From Atopomonas hussainii (GTDB taxonomy: Bacteria > Pseudomonadota > Gammaproteobacteria > Pseudomonadales > Pseudomonadaceae), in contig NZ_FOAS01000001.1 of NCBI RefSeq assembly GCF_900109735.1, positions 248,001-312,000 of the forward strand: a stretch of 64,000 nucleotides of DNA. The letters run 5' to 3'. A program made the translations under genes and the position numbers. This document shows positions 50,345 to 59,535 of this stretch, piece by piece. The number at the start of each line of letters is the position of its first letter. Positions within the stretch are counted from its first letter, which is position 1. The notes below the pieces were generated by a model. That model did no database searches. It was not told where the DNA came from and saw only the letters and a list, made by a program, of their open reading frames with translations.

Positions 50345-52281
50345 CGGCCAATCACCTGCTGCGCTTACCTCTTAAGCAGGCGGCGCCGTTGGCCGCTTGT
50401 GGTTACTGCTTGTTCGGCATGCTGGGGATTTTTCTCTCGCAGCAGCCGGGCGCCGTGGCTGCCGTGTGGTATGCCAATGCCTTTGCCGTGGCCATGCTAT
50501 TGGCCGCGCCACGCGCCGACTGGCTGGTGTTGCTGGTGGCTATCGCGCTGGGTAATGCGGCGGCTAATTGGTTCAGTGGCGATACGTTGCTGCATTCGGT
50601 GCAGTTCGTGCCGGGCAATCTGTTGGAAATCAGCGTAACGGCGTGGTTACTGCGGCGCATCGGCATCTTGGCCGAGCTGGCGCACAGCCCGTTAGCCCTG
50701 TTGCAGCTGCTGGCTTTGGCCGGCGCGCTGACACCTATGTTTGGCGCCGCGCTCGGCGCTGCGGTGCTAAAACTGACTGTGCCCGTGCCTTATGCCGAGC
50801 TGTGGCTGAGTTGGTATCAAGGCGATGTGCTGGGCATGATCACCCTGCTGCCTTTGTTGCTGGCTTTGCGCCACGAACCGCTGCAAAACCTTCGCCGCTT
50901 CGGCTGGCCAGAAAGCCTCAGCTTGCTGGTGCTGTGTCAGGCCGTGACCTTGTTGGCGCTGACCCAACTGCCCTTCCCGTTTGCCTTGGTCATGCTGCCG
51001 CTGCTGTTGTGCGCCATGCTTGCGCCAGTGCTGCTCACCGGGCTGGCGGTGTGGCTTACGGGGCTAACCATCAATGTCATGCTGGCGCTGGGGCACTTCA
51101 TTCCGCCGCCGATCACCGCGCACTGGCAAAGCCTGTGGACTTACGTGCCGATCGTCCTCACTGTACTGGCCCCCCTGCTGTTGGCCAGCGCGCTAGAGCA
51201 AAGCCGCCAACGGCAGCGCGAACTCAGCCACCAAGGGCGCTTGCTGGAAGAAGCTGGCAGCCTCGCCAGCCTCGGTGCTTGGGAGCAGCATTGGCCCAGC
51301 GGCAAAGTGTATTGGTCGGCCCAGCTGGCGCATATTCTCGGCCAGTCGCAGCCGCGCACGTGGGAAAGCCTCATGCCGCACTTCAGCCCGGCAAGCCGGC
51401 AATTACTGCTGCGTGCCCTGCAAAAAGCCAGCGTCAGTGGCGCCCCCTGGGAGCTAGAGCTGGACTACGCGCCCAACGAGCAAGTCCAAGCCGTGCGGGT
51501 GCTGCAACTGCTCGGACGGGTAGAGTCGCACAGCACCGGGCAGCAACGCTGGTGGGGTGTGGTGCGCGATATCACCGCGCAAAAAGAACTCGACCAGCTC
51601 AAGAGCCAGTTTGTCGCCACCGTTAGCCATGAACTGCGCACCCCGCTAACCGCCATGCGCGGCGCGCTGGATTTGCTAAGCCACACCCAAGCCGAGCACC
51701 TGCCGGAAGCCGGCAGAAACCTGCTCGACATTGCCGCCCGCAACACCAAACGCCTCGGGGAGCTGGTCAACCTAATCCTCGATCTAGAAAAACTCCGCGC
51801 CGGCCGTTTGGAGGTACATGCAAAACCGTTGGATATGGTCGCCGCCGTGCGTGAAAGCTTGGTCACCCTAGAGCCCTACGCTGCTAAGTATCAGGTGCGT
51901 TTTGTTTTCCAGCCGCCAGCGCAAACCCTCTACGCGCTGGGCGACGAGCTGCGCGTGCAGCAGGTGCTCAGCAACCTGCTATCCAACGCCGCGAAGTTTG
52001 CCGACACCGGCTCGCAAGTGCTGCTTAGCCTCAACCGCGATAGCGAAGGTGTGCGCTTATCCGTCACTAATCAAGGGCCGCCGATTGAAGAGGCATTTCG
52101 CGCGCATATCTTCCAACCGTTCCGCCAAGCCGACGGCAGCGACCGCCGCCAGCGCGAAGGCACAGGCCTTGGCTTAAGCATCAGCCGCGCCTTGGTAGAG
52201 GCCATGAAAGGCGAAATAGGTTTCACCAGCGATGCCGAACAGGGCACGTGTTTTTGGTTCCGCTTGTTGGCGGCGGAGTAG
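50341..52281 (+). CDS. MASE1-domain sensor histidine kinase
   Basis: A 646-residue kinase. About eight membrane helices in the first 290 residues form a MASE1 sensor domain; a coiled-coil/PAS-like region (about 290-400) leads to the HisKA domain with His430 in VSHELRTPLT and an HATPase with the N box VLSNLLSNAAKF and a G2 box GTGLGLSIS. No receiver domain is attached and no response regulator gene is adjacent. The start ATG overlaps the preceding stop by 4 bp. It probably acts with the periplasmic sensor at 49481. Confidence 0.85.
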   Translation: MTANHLLRLPLKQAAPLAACGYCLFGMLGIFLSQQPGAVAAVWYANAFAVAMLLAAPRADWLVLLVAIALGNAAANWFSGDTLLHSVQFVPGNLLEISVTAWLLRRIGILAELAHSPLALLQLLALAGALTPMFGAALGAAVLKLTVPVPYAELWLSWYQGDVLGMITLLPLLLALRHEPLQNLRRFGWPESLSLLVLCQAVTLLALTQLPFPFALVMLPLLLCAMLAPVLLTGLAVWLTGLTINVMLALGHFIPPPITAHWQSLWTYVPIVLTVLAPLLLASALEQSRQRQRELSHQGRLLEEAGSLASLGAWEQHWPSGKVYWSAQLAHILGQSQPRTWESLMPHFSPASRQLLLRALQKASVSGAPWELELDYAPNEQVQAVRVLQLLGRVESHSTGQQRWWGVVRDITAQKELDQLKSQFVATVSHELRTPLTAMRGALDLLSHTQAEHLPEAGRNLLDIAARNTKRLGELVNLILDLEKLRAGRLEVHAKPLDMVAAVRESLVTLEPYAAKYQVRFVFQPPAQTLYALGDELRVQQVLSNLLSNAAKFADTGSQVLLSLNRDSEGVRLSVTNQGPPIEEAFRAHIFQPFRQADGSDRRQREGTGLGLSISRALVEAMKGEIGFTSDAEQGTCFWFRLLAAE

Positions 52282-52536
52282 GCTATCTAAAGTGCCATCG
52301 CGGAGAAGCGATATAAACGCGCCTTTTTAGCGCTGCTGGTTTGCTAAAAAGATGCCTCAACCTTTGTCGGTTGCCAATAAATTCGTTCTTCGTGGTTGCC
52401 CCCGAGCACCTTATTTAGATTGCCCATAATCTCTAGGCTGTAACGCGATTACTCCTTTACCCGGGCGCTTAGCTGGGTTCAAATCGTCAGCTTTGTGCTG
52501 GCTGTGCGGCTGGCGATTCTTCTCATCAAGGGAGTG
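52282..52536. other. Gap between the kinase and hscC
   Basis: This 255-bp gap has a 9-bp inverted repeat, CTTTTTAGC/GCTAAAAAG (52323-52331 and 52343-52351), that may be a weak terminator after the kinase gene. The rest holds the putative hscC promoter region. No coding frame or RNA gene was recognised. Base composition falls here relative to the preceding genes. Confidence 0.35.
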
Positions 52537-52545
52537 ATGTTCGAC

Positions 52546-54240
52546 ATGATCGTGGGTATAGATCTTGGCACTACTAATAGCCTCGTCGCGGTATGGCGTG
52601 AGGATGCAGCGCAGCTGGTGCCTAATGCTCTCGGCCACTTTCTAACCCCCAGCGTGGTGGGGTTGGATGACGATGGACAAGTGTTGGTTGGCCAAGTTGC
52701 GAGAGAGCGCTTGCAAACTCATCCGCAGCTCACCGCAGCGTTGTTCAAGCGTTATATGGGTAGCGCCCACGATGTGCGTTTAGGGGCTCGGCGCTTTCGT
52801 CCAGAAGAGCTTTCTGCGCTGGTGTTGAAAAGTCTTAAGGCGGATGTTGAGCGAGCTTTTGGCGAGCCAGTGACGGAGGCAGTCATTAGTGTGCCTGCCT
52901 ACTTTAGCGATGCCCAACGCAAGGCCACTCGCATTGCCGGAGAGCTTGCTGGGCTGAAGGTTGAGAAGCTGATCAATGAGCCGACTGCAGCGGCATTGGC
53001 TTACGGCGTACATCAAAAAAATGAAACCACCTTCTTAGTGTTTGATTTGGGCGGTGGCACCTTTGATGTTTCCATTCTTGAACTATTCGAGGGCGTTATG
53101 GAGGTGCGTGCTAGCGCCGGCGATAACTTCCTTGGTGGCGAAGACTTTGATGATGCGTTGGTGGCGCATTTTGTGGCTGCGCAGAGTAGTGCGGGTCACC
53201 TGCTGGATCTACACCAGCATGGTTTTAACCAGCGCTTACGGCGCGAAGCTCAGCGTGTGCGTCATGCCTTAGGTCAGCAAGAGCGAGAAATATTTCGGGT
53301 GCTACAAGGCGAGCGCGAGCTGTGCCTAGAGATTGATCAAAATAGCCTGCATGAAGTGGTTTCCCCGTTATTGAGTAGACTGCGCGCGCCAATTGATCGT
53401 GCCCTGCGTGACGCCCGCATACGAGTTAGTGACCTAGATGAGGTGATTTTGGTTGGCGGTAGTACCCGCATGCCGTTAGTGCGTAAGCTGGTTGCCAGTT
53501 TATTTGGGCGTTTCCCTTCGCTGAATCTGAACCCAGATGAGGTGGTCGCCCAGGGTGCAGCAATTCAGGCGGCGTTAAAAGCGCGGGCGGCGGCACTGGA
53601 AGAGGTGGTGCTCACGGATGTTTGCCCGTATAGCCTGGGCGTGGAAACGTCAGTGCAGTTCGGCCAACAAACCGAAGCTGGGCATTATTTTCCGATTATT
53701 GAACGCAATACGGTGGTGCCGGTAAGCAAGGTGAGGGAGCTGCAAACCCTGCATGACAATCAGCAACAGGTGCTGTTGAAGATTTATCAGGGTGAGAGCC
53801 GCTTGGTGAAAGACAATATCTACCTTGGCGAATTGAGCATTGCTGTGCCTCCGCGTAAGGCCGGTGAAGTCACCTTGGATGTGCGCTTTACCTATGACAA
53901 TAGTGGTCTTTTGGATGTGCAGGTCAGCATCCCTATGACCGGTGAAACTCGTAATCTGATCATAGAGAATAACGCTGGCGTGTTGAGTCCAGCAGAGATT
54001 GCTCAGCGCTTGAGCGAGCTAGAGAGCTTAAAAGTGCACCCCCGAGATCAGCAGGTTAATAGCTTGCTACTGGCCCGCATTGAGCGCTTGTATCAAGAGC
54101 ATTTGGGTGAACTTCGGCAATGCTTCGGACAGATGGCACAGGACTTCCATCAGGTTTTGAATAGCCAAGATGAGCGGCAGATTCGCGAGCTGCGCAAATC
54201 CATCGAACGCCATTTGAGCGAATTGGATGTGGGGATTTAA
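52546..54240 (+). CDS. hscC: Specialised Hsp70 chaperone HscC
   Basis: A 564-residue Hsp70 paralogue. The ATPase domain has [24 protein letters not shown] and [10 protein letters not shown]. The substrate-binding region is shorter than in DnaK and the long lid is reduced, as in E. coli HscC, to which it aligns across its length. A J-domain protein follows after 2 bp, matching the known HscC/DjlB-DjlC pairing. ATG 52546 has AAGGGAG about 11 bases upstream; 52537 is an alternative. The gene is visibly less GC-rich than its neighbours. Confidence 0.85.
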   Translation: MIVGIDLGTTNSLVAVWREDAAQLVPNALGHFLTPSVVGLDDDGQVLVGQVARERLQTHPQLTAALFKRYMGSAHDVRLGARRFRPEELSALVLKSLKADVERAFGEPVTEAVISVPAYFSDAQRKATRIAGELAGLKVEKLINEPTAAALAYGVHQKNETTFLVFDLGGGTFDVSILELFEGVMEVRASAGDNFLGGEDFDDALVAHFVAAQSSAGHLLDLHQHGFNQRLRREAQRVRHALGQQEREIFRVLQGERELCLEIDQNSLHEVVSPLLSRLRAPIDRALRDARIRVSDLDEVILVGGSTRMPLVRKLVASLFGRFPSLNLNPDEVVAQGAAIQAALKARAAALEEVVLTDVCPYSLGVETSVQFGQQTEAGHYFPIIERNTVVPVSKVRELQTLHDNQQQVLLKIYQGESRLVKDNIYLGELSIAVPPRKAGEVTLDVRFTYDNSGLLDVQVSIPMTGETRNLIIENNAGVLSPAEIAQRLSELESLKVHPRDQQVNSLLLARIERLYQEHLGELRQCFGQMAQDFHQVLNSQDERQIRELRKSIERHLSELDVGI

Positions 54241-54242
54241 GC

Positions 54243-56003
54243 ATGTCCGGTAATTGCTGGGAGGTGCTCGAGCTTGCCGCTGATAGCGATGAGCGCAGTG
54301 TTAAAAGGCGTTATGCCCAATTGCTCAAACGGCATCGTCCGGAGGAGTCACCGAGCGCATTTCAAGCTTTACGCGAGGCCTATGAGCAGGCGTTACTGGC
54401 TATTCGCTGGCGTCAGGACTACGAACAAGATAGTAGCTCTGAAGAACAGAGCGAAGCAGGATTTGCTCCGCTGGAGCTTAACGCCAATACAGCCGAAATT
54501 AAGCCGAAAGAAAGCATGGCACCGGCTTGCTTGGAGGTTGTAACGCCGCATGAGCAAGAGCGTAGTCTAGAGCCCGAGGTGGTGGCGATGCTGGCTGAAG
54601 CCACGCCTGCATCGTTAGATGCTTGTTTGGCTCAAGCGGAAGCCGAGGGTTACCGCCTACTGTTTGAGCAACATTTATTAACGTTGTGCTTGAGTGGCCG
54701 CGAAGATGCCTTGGCGATGACGGAGTGGGCTTTGCGCCGACTCCATTGGCTGACCCCATGGCAGATACTGCAAATATCAGAGGCTACTGGCAATTACTTG
54801 CTGGAGCGTTGGCTGCACGGGTGCTTGCAGACTGTTCAGAACACTTTGGCGCAAAACCCATCCACTGCAGCTAAGTTGCTCGTGGAGGCGGCGCAGAGCC
54901 CATGGTTGAGTGCTTTTGATCAGCAAAACTGGTTTCAGCAGCACTTGGTGCACTGGTTGCTGGATGAGCAGAGCTGGACCCCAACCTTTTTTGAACAGCT
55001 GGCTAATGGTTTGGGCTGGCATATCGCAGGCCAAGAGCCGCCATGCCCTGCTTGGCAATGGCAGCAGTTACTCCAGCGTTGTGATGAGTTTGAGTTGTTG
55101 CGCCGATTGCGTGGCCATATTAATGATTTTTGGCCCTGCTCAGCCGAGGCGCGTGCTGCTTGGTTGTTGCTCAAGCCTTTGGCTCCTAGCGAGTGCCGAG
55201 TGTTGGTAGAGCATTTTGACGATAACGACTGGAAAGCCTGTTCGCATTTGAGCGACCTGCTGGAGTACCGCTATCAGGGTGTGCTTGAGCAATTAAGTGA
55301 AAAGGGCTTGCGTGATTGGCGTGAGTGGCAGCCTGGCCCGGGCTGGGGCAATCTGGACGGCATGGTTTGGCTGTTGTTTTTTCTGGTTCATCTGGCCGTT
55401 GAGCTGAGCGGATTAGGCGTGTTTTCGGCTCAAACAGGATGGTCTGCGCTGATCGACGCAATTTGGGTGGCTTCCATAGGCTTTTTGTTATCTAGGTTGT
55501 TGTATCGTGGCTGGAGGTTTTTCGCGCGAAAACTTACTGAAATGGATGTGAGGCTAAGCAATGCTCTATTGCCACAAGTATTAAACCGGCAGGGCGCGGG
55601 TATATTGCTCTTGCGTCACGGAGTTTCTGCTGCAGGGCTTGGACTGCTGAGTGCAGGTATGAGTCGGCTATCTTTGCCGTATTCGTTGCTTCTGAGCGGG
55701 GTAGTGTTTTGCACAGGGTTGGCGTTTGTGCATTACAGCGTTCGCTTGCCAGCGATGCTAATTGATCGGTGGTTGGCTGATTTAGTGCAGAGTTGGAAAG
55801 CGCATAAAGAAGCTTTATGGGTGTGCTTTACGCTTTTGCTGATCTACTGGGGGATGAGTTTAATCAAAGTAAAGCCAGAGGACGTTGATCCAGCCAGCAG
55901 CACAGCGCATTGCGAGCAATATGCGAGCAATATGGTCGTTAGAAATGGATGTATTAAGCTTGAGCAGATGAAAGCAGCTAAACGTTCGGTAGGTGATAAC
56001 TAG
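54243..56003 (+). CDS. Membrane J-domain co-chaperone (DjlB/DjlC-like)
   Basis: A 586-residue protein. The N-terminal J-like domain (1-60) reads CWEVLELAADSDERSVKRRY and KRHRPEESPSAFQALREAYE; the key tripeptide is His-Arg-Pro instead of His-Pro-Asp. Residues 60-370 are soluble and helical; the C-terminal third has four membrane helices (WLLFFLVHLAVELSGLGVF, ALIDAIWVASIGFLLS, LLLSGVVFCTGLAFVHY, ALWVCFTLLLIYWGMSL) and a short tail with two cysteines. It is 2 bp from hscC and is its likely partner, as in E. coli DjlB/DjlC. It is markedly lower in GC than its surroundings, which suggests transfer. Confidence 0.75.
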   Translation: MSGNCWEVLELAADSDERSVKRRYAQLLKRHRPEESPSAFQALREAYEQALLAIRWRQDYEQDSSSEEQSEAGFAPLELNANTAEIKPKESMAPACLEVVTPHEQERSLEPEVVAMLAEATPASLDACLAQAEAEGYRLLFEQHLLTLCLSGREDALAMTEWALRRLHWLTPWQILQISEATGNYLLERWLHGCLQTVQNTLAQNPSTAAKLLVEAAQSPWLSAFDQQNWFQQHLVHWLLDEQSWTPTFFEQLANGLGWHIAGQEPPCPAWQWQQLLQRCDEFELLRRLRGHINDFWPCSAEARAAWLLLKPLAPSECRVLVEHFDDNDWKACSHLSDLLEYRYQGVLEQLSEKGLRDWREWQPGPGWGNLDGMVWLLFFLVHLAVELSGLGVFSAQTGWSALIDAIWVASIGFLLSRLLYRGWRFFARKLTEMDVRLSNALLPQVLNRQGAGILLLRHGVSAAGLGLLSAGMSRLSLPYSLLLSGVVFCTGLAFVHYSVRLPAMLIDRWLADLVQSWKAHKEALWVCFTLLLIYWGMSLIKVKPEDVDPASSTAHCEQYASNMVVRNGCIKLEQMKAAKRSVGDN

Positions 56004-56085
56004 AGAGCCTCACACGGGGTTTTGGATTGGCTGCTGAGCGTAAATCTCACTGCAAATACCGCTGCTCCAACTGCTGCCAAAGAGG

Positions 56086-56363
56086 TTCGCACTTGAGCTG
56101 ATCAAGCGCCGCTTGCTGGCTGAGAATAGCTACAAGAGTGTCGCTGCCCCCTCGGCGTGGTGGTCAGCTACACCCAAGACCCCGCGATCAAAAATACCAG
56201 CAAGTTTGCCGCCATCGGCCTGTAAGTGGCCGGCGGCGAACCGCGGCAATACGACGAAGGCGCAGACTTCTTTACCTTCCGCATCGGCCTGTTCGGCCTC
56301 GACAAACTGCACAACGTCAGCCGCACCATGGCTAGCCTCGAAGAGGCGTTAAAGCAGTTGTAA
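56086..56363 (+). pseudogene. 3' remnant of a class V aminotransferase-like gene
   Basis: Translation in two frames gives pieces of a protein C-terminus. ELIKRRLLAENSYKSVAAP is in one frame. LGVVVSYTQDPAIKNTSKFA, a TAA at 56223-56225, then DFFTFRIGLFGLDKLHNVSR and a final TAA at 56361-56363 are in another. The joined pieces resemble the end of class V PLP aminotransferases of the alanine-glyoxylate type. There is one frameshift near 56150 and one stop, and the rest of the gene is missing. It borders the hscC island. Family assignment is from memory of motifs. Confidence 0.6.
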
Positions 56364-56415
56364 AGGCTGCGGGAGGCGGTGCCTCCTGTTTGCTGGGCAT
56401 GGCCGCATGCTTCAA

Positions 56416-57648
56416 TTAGCGCTGTAAATAGCGCAAAACCCCATTCCCCGCTCTCACCCCACTGGCAAAACACGCGGTGAGCAGATAGCCGCCGGTGGGT
56501 GCTTCCCAGTCGAGCATTTCACCGGCACAGAAGGTGCCGGGTAGCGCCTGCAGCATCAAGTCATCGCTCAGCGCCGCGCGTTGCACGCCGCCGGCGGTGC
56601 TGATCGCTTCGTCGAGAGGGCGTAGGCCCGTGAGGGTCAGCGGCAGGTGTTTTAGCAGAGCCGCTAAGGTGGCTGGGTCTTGGCGTTGCTCGGCGCTGCT
56701 CAGCTCGTGCAGTAGGGCGACTTTGGCGGCATCCAGCTTTAGCTGAGCGCGTAAAAACTTACCCAAGCTTTGTTTACCGCGCGGTTTGCTCAGGCGCTGT
56801 TGGATGTCGGCCTGGGTGCGCTGTGGCAGCAGGTCGAGGCCAATGGTGACCTGGCCGTCGCGGTTAATGGTTTCGCGCAGCAGGCGCGAAATGGCGTAGA
56901 TCAGGCTGCCTTCGATGCCGTGTTCGGTGAGTACGCACTCGCCTTGCAGGCTGTGCGGCTGGCCGTGTTCATCGCGGTAATGCACTGCCAGCGGCTTTAA
57001 CTGCGCACCGCCGAATTGGCTGCGCAGGTGCTCACTCCACACGCAGGTAAAACCGCTATTAGCTGCCTGTAACGGGCTCAGCGCTACGCCGCGCGAGGCG
57101 AGCAGGCTTTGCCACTGGCCATCGGAACCCAACCGCGCCCAACTGGCGCCGCCTAAGGCCAGCACGCAGGCGCTGGGCTGAATGCTCAGCTCGGTGTCAC
57201 CTTGGGCAATGCGCAAGCTGCCGTCGGCATGCCAACCCAGCCAGCGGCTGCGCGGGTGCAGTTGCACGCCTTGTTGGCGCAGCCGCGACAGCCAGCTGCG
57301 CAGCAGCGGCGCGGCTTTCATGTCGGTGGGGAACACCCGCCCAGAGCTGCCGACAAACGTCTCGATACCCTGCGCGTGAATCCACTCGCGCAGTTGGCTG
57401 GGGCTGAAGTCAGCCAGCCAATCGGCCACCCAGTCTTGCGCGGGCGCATAGCGGCCAATAAACGCCGGCAGCGCTTCGCTGTGGGTGATGTTCATGCCGC
57501 CGATGCCCGCCAAGAGGAACTTGCGCCCCACCGAGGGCATGGCGTCGTAAACCGCCACCGGCACGCCGGCGCGGCTGATGATATCGGCGGCCATCAAGCC
57601 GGCGGGGCCGGCGCCAATCACGGCAACGGTGTGCGAGGGGTTAGGCAT
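56416..57648 (-). CDS. TIGR03862-type flavoprotein (HI0933-like)
   Basis: A 410-residue FAD-binding protein of the HI0933/TIGR03862 group. The dinucleotide site is VAVIGAGPAGLMAADI; the family markers SVGRKFLLAGIGGMN and the C-terminal GEMLDWEAPTGGYLLTACFASG are clear. Function is not established; related proteins are predicted NAD(P)H-dependent oxidoreductases. The start is ATG 57648. It converges on the pseudogene and is divergent from the PF10118 gene. Confidence 0.82.
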   Translation of the reverse strand: MPNPSHTVAVIGAGPAGLMAADIISRAGVPVAVYDAMPSVGRKFLLAGIGGMNITHSEALPAFIGRYAPAQDWVADWLADFSPSQLREWIHAQGIETFVGSSGRVFPTDMKAAPLLRSWLSRLRQQGVQLHPRSRWLGWHADGSLRIAQGDTELSIQPSACVLALGGASWARLGSDGQWQSLLASRGVALSPLQAANSGFTCVWSEHLRSQFGGAQLKPLAVHYRDEHGQPHSLQGECVLTEHGIEGSLIYAISRLLRETINRDGQVTIGLDLLPQRTQADIQQRLSKPRGKQSLGKFLRAQLKLDAAKVALLHELSSAEQRQDPATLAALLKHLPLTLTGLRPLDEAISTAGGVQRAALSDDLMLQALPGTFCAGEMLDWEAPTGGYLLTACFASGVRAGNGVLRYLQR

Positions 57649-57877
57649 AAGCAATCACAGCAATGAAGTGCCGACTATTGTCGGCAGCCAAGCGGGCTTA
57701 GGCAAATCGGCCATGCCCTGTGACGCTTCGGTCACCGTGCGACTGACCCCGCCATTGGTTGGTGGTGAGGGTGGCAACCCTGATCAATAGTGCCAACGCT
57801 GCTGTTCACGGAGGAACGCGGCGCCCTGTTCAATCACGCGTGGCGATAACACTAATAAACCACGCCAGGAGCCCAAG

Positions 57878-58717
57878 ATGACCTCAGCAAGTGCCAAAGT
57901 GACCGCCCACTTCCCCGTGCGGCGGATGGATTTCAGCTTTACCGACACCGACAAATATTGGTGGAACGGCAACCCCTTCATGACCCACTTCATGAACAAC
58001 CTGTCGTCGCTGTTCCCCTATGGCGAGAAGTTCTTTGTCGATAGCGTGCGTGCCGTGCGCGAGCAAATTACCGATGCTCAGCTGCAAAAAGACATCAGCG
58101 CGTTTATCGGTCAGGAGGCCATGCACTCTAAGGAGCACGCCACCTATAACGAGTATGCCCAGGCGCATAACATCGACCTGCATACCTTAGAGCTGCGCAT
58201 CAAATACCTGATGGAATTCGTCACCCGCTTTAGCACCAAGAAGATGAACCTCGCGGTGACCTGCGCGCTGGAACACTTCACTGCCACCATGGCCGAGCAG
58301 CTGCTCAAGCGCGAAGACATCAGCCTGCAGATGCAAGACCCGCGCATGTACCGCCTGTGGTTGTGGCACGCGATTGAAGAGAACGAACACAAGTCGGTGG
58401 CCTACGATGCCTATCAGGCGATTGGCGGCGGCTACTTCACCCGGGTGCTGTCGATGGCGGTCACCAGCCTGACCTTTATTGGCGTGATCGCGTGGTTCCA
58501 GCTCGGTTTGCTGCGCCGTGATGGTCAGCTGACTAACTGGCGCAGCTGGCGCTATGGCTTGACCACCCTGTTCGGTCGCCACGGTTATGTGCGTGGCTTG
58601 CTCAAGCCGTATCTGGAGTACTACAAGCCGGGCTTCCACCCCGCCCAGCAAGACACCCGCGACCTAGAAAACCACTGGCGGCGCCGTTTGGGCTTTAGCC
58701 TGCCCAGCGCCGCCTGA
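57878..58717 (+). CDS. Predicted metal-dependent hydrolase (PF10118 type)
   Basis: A 279-residue protein with ferritin-like helices. The residue pattern GQEAMHSKEH (E-x-x-H) and HAIEENEHKS (E-x-x-H) form a likely di-metal site, matching the PF10118 predicted metal-dependent hydrolase family. One hydrophobic segment (SLTFIGVIAWFQLGLL) may touch the membrane. Substrate unknown. Its stop abuts the TetR stop tail-to-tail (58717/58718). The nearby monooxygenase and dehydrogenase suggest lipid or alkyl substrate handling, which is an inference from context. Confidence 0.75.
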   Translation: MTSASAKVTAHFPVRRMDFSFTDTDKYWWNGNPFMTHFMNNLSSLFPYGEKFFVDSVRAVREQITDAQLQKDISAFIGQEAMHSKEHATYNEYAQAHNIDLHTLELRIKYLMEFVTRFSTKKMNLAVTCALEHFTATMAEQLLKREDISLQMQDPRMYRLWLWHAIEENEHKSVAYDAYQAIGGGYFTRVLSMAVTSLTFIGVIAWFQLGLLRRDGQLTNWRSWRYGLTTLFGRHGYVRGLLKPYLEYYKPGFHPAQQDTRDLENHWRRRLGFSLPSAA

Positions 58718-59425
58718 TTACAAGCGCAGCTGGCCGAGGCGCTGCAACACCGCAGCGCCGCTGGCCAGCATGAGGATATGCTCCTCGGCTTGCTGGCGTA
58801 GCTCGTGCTGGCGGGCCGGGGTGCTCAGGTAATCGAGCGCCATCTGGAATAGATGATGGGTGATCTGCTCGGAAATCACCGCCAGTTGGCTGTCGCTGAT
58901 ACCGGTAGGCATCAGCTTGAGGTCGCGGATGTCCTCACGCATATCGGCGGCAAAGCCGTTCATCACTTCACTGAGCGCTTGGCGCAAGGCCGGTGAGGCG
59001 CCGTAACGCTCACGAATGCCGACGATAAACGCCTCGGGCTGCTGATCGACAAAATCGAAAAACAGCTGCACGGTTTCATGCACCACGCGACGACTGCGGA
59101 TCAGGTTGATGCCGAACAAACGCGGCACGCTGAGCTTGTTATCGCCCTTGGCGCGCGCGGCGGCTTGCTGGCGCAAAGCGCGCAACGGGCCGCGTAGCTG
59201 AGTGCCGATATCGCGAATCAAGGTCAGGCCCAGATCGTCGATGTCGCTGAAGTGGCGATAGAAGGTGTTTGGGTTCAACCCCGCCTCGCGGGCCAGCTCG
59301 CGCAGGCCCAAGCTGCTTAGGCTGCGACTGTCGCAACACAGACGCAGCGCGGCTTGCAGCAGTTGCCGTTTACCCGGCGCGAACTCGCTGGCGGGGCTTT
59401 CTAAAGACGTATCACTGCTGGGCAT
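58718..59425 (-). CDS. TetR-family transcriptional regulator
   Basis: A 235-residue repressor. The N-terminal helix-turn-helix is LRELAREAGLNPNTFYRHFSD (about residues 42-62), the DNA-recognition helix of TetR proteins. The C-terminal ligand domain is helical and has no named motif. It is divergent from the flavin monooxygenase gene, so it probably controls that operon through the operator region 59461-59510. The inducer is unknown. Confidence 0.82.
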   Translation of the reverse strand: MPSSDTSLESPASEFAPGKRQLLQAALRLCCDSRSLSSLGLRELAREAGLNPNTFYRHFSDIDDLGLTLIRDIGTQLRGPLRALRQQAAARAKGDNKLSVPRLFGINLIRSRRVVHETVQLFFDFVDQQPEAFIVGIRERYGASPALRQALSEVMNGFAADMREDIRDLKLMPTGISDSQLAVISEQITHHLFQMALDYLSTPARQHELRQQAEEHILMLASGAAVLQRLGQLRL

Positions 59426-59460
59426 ATCCCGACCTTGGATGGGGGTTGTCAGACAATCGC

Positions 59461-59510
59461 TTGACGCAAAGTATACAAGTGTCTACCTTCAGTGCACAGC
59501 TGTAGACCAC
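59461..59510. promoter_or_regulatory. Candidate TetR operator and promoter
   Basis: GTCTAC (59481-59486) and GTAGAC (59502-59507) form an inverted repeat with 15 bp between the arms, in the divergent gap between the TetR gene and the monooxygenase gene. TTGACG at 59461-59466 lies 17 bp before TACCTT, a possible but weak plus-strand promoter overlapping the first repeat. The layout suits a repressor that blocks the monooxygenase promoter. Confidence 0.4.
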
Positions 59511-59535
59511 ATAACCACAATCAGGAGTCTGCAAC

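Noticed and set aside
50568-51626. Plus-strand frame of about 350 codons inside the MASE1 kinase gene
   Set aside because: Its translation is Ala/Arg/Gly-rich with no domain, while the overlapping frame carries a complete kinase.
52323-52351. Inverted repeat CTTTTTAGC / GCTAAAAAG as a clear terminator
   Set aside because: There is no T run after it on the plus strand, so I keep it only as a note in the gap entry.
56047-56150. Minus-strand reading that ends neatly (LWQQLEQRYLQ then stop)
   Set aside because: It overlaps the better supported aminotransferase remnant on the plus strand and has no upstream continuation.
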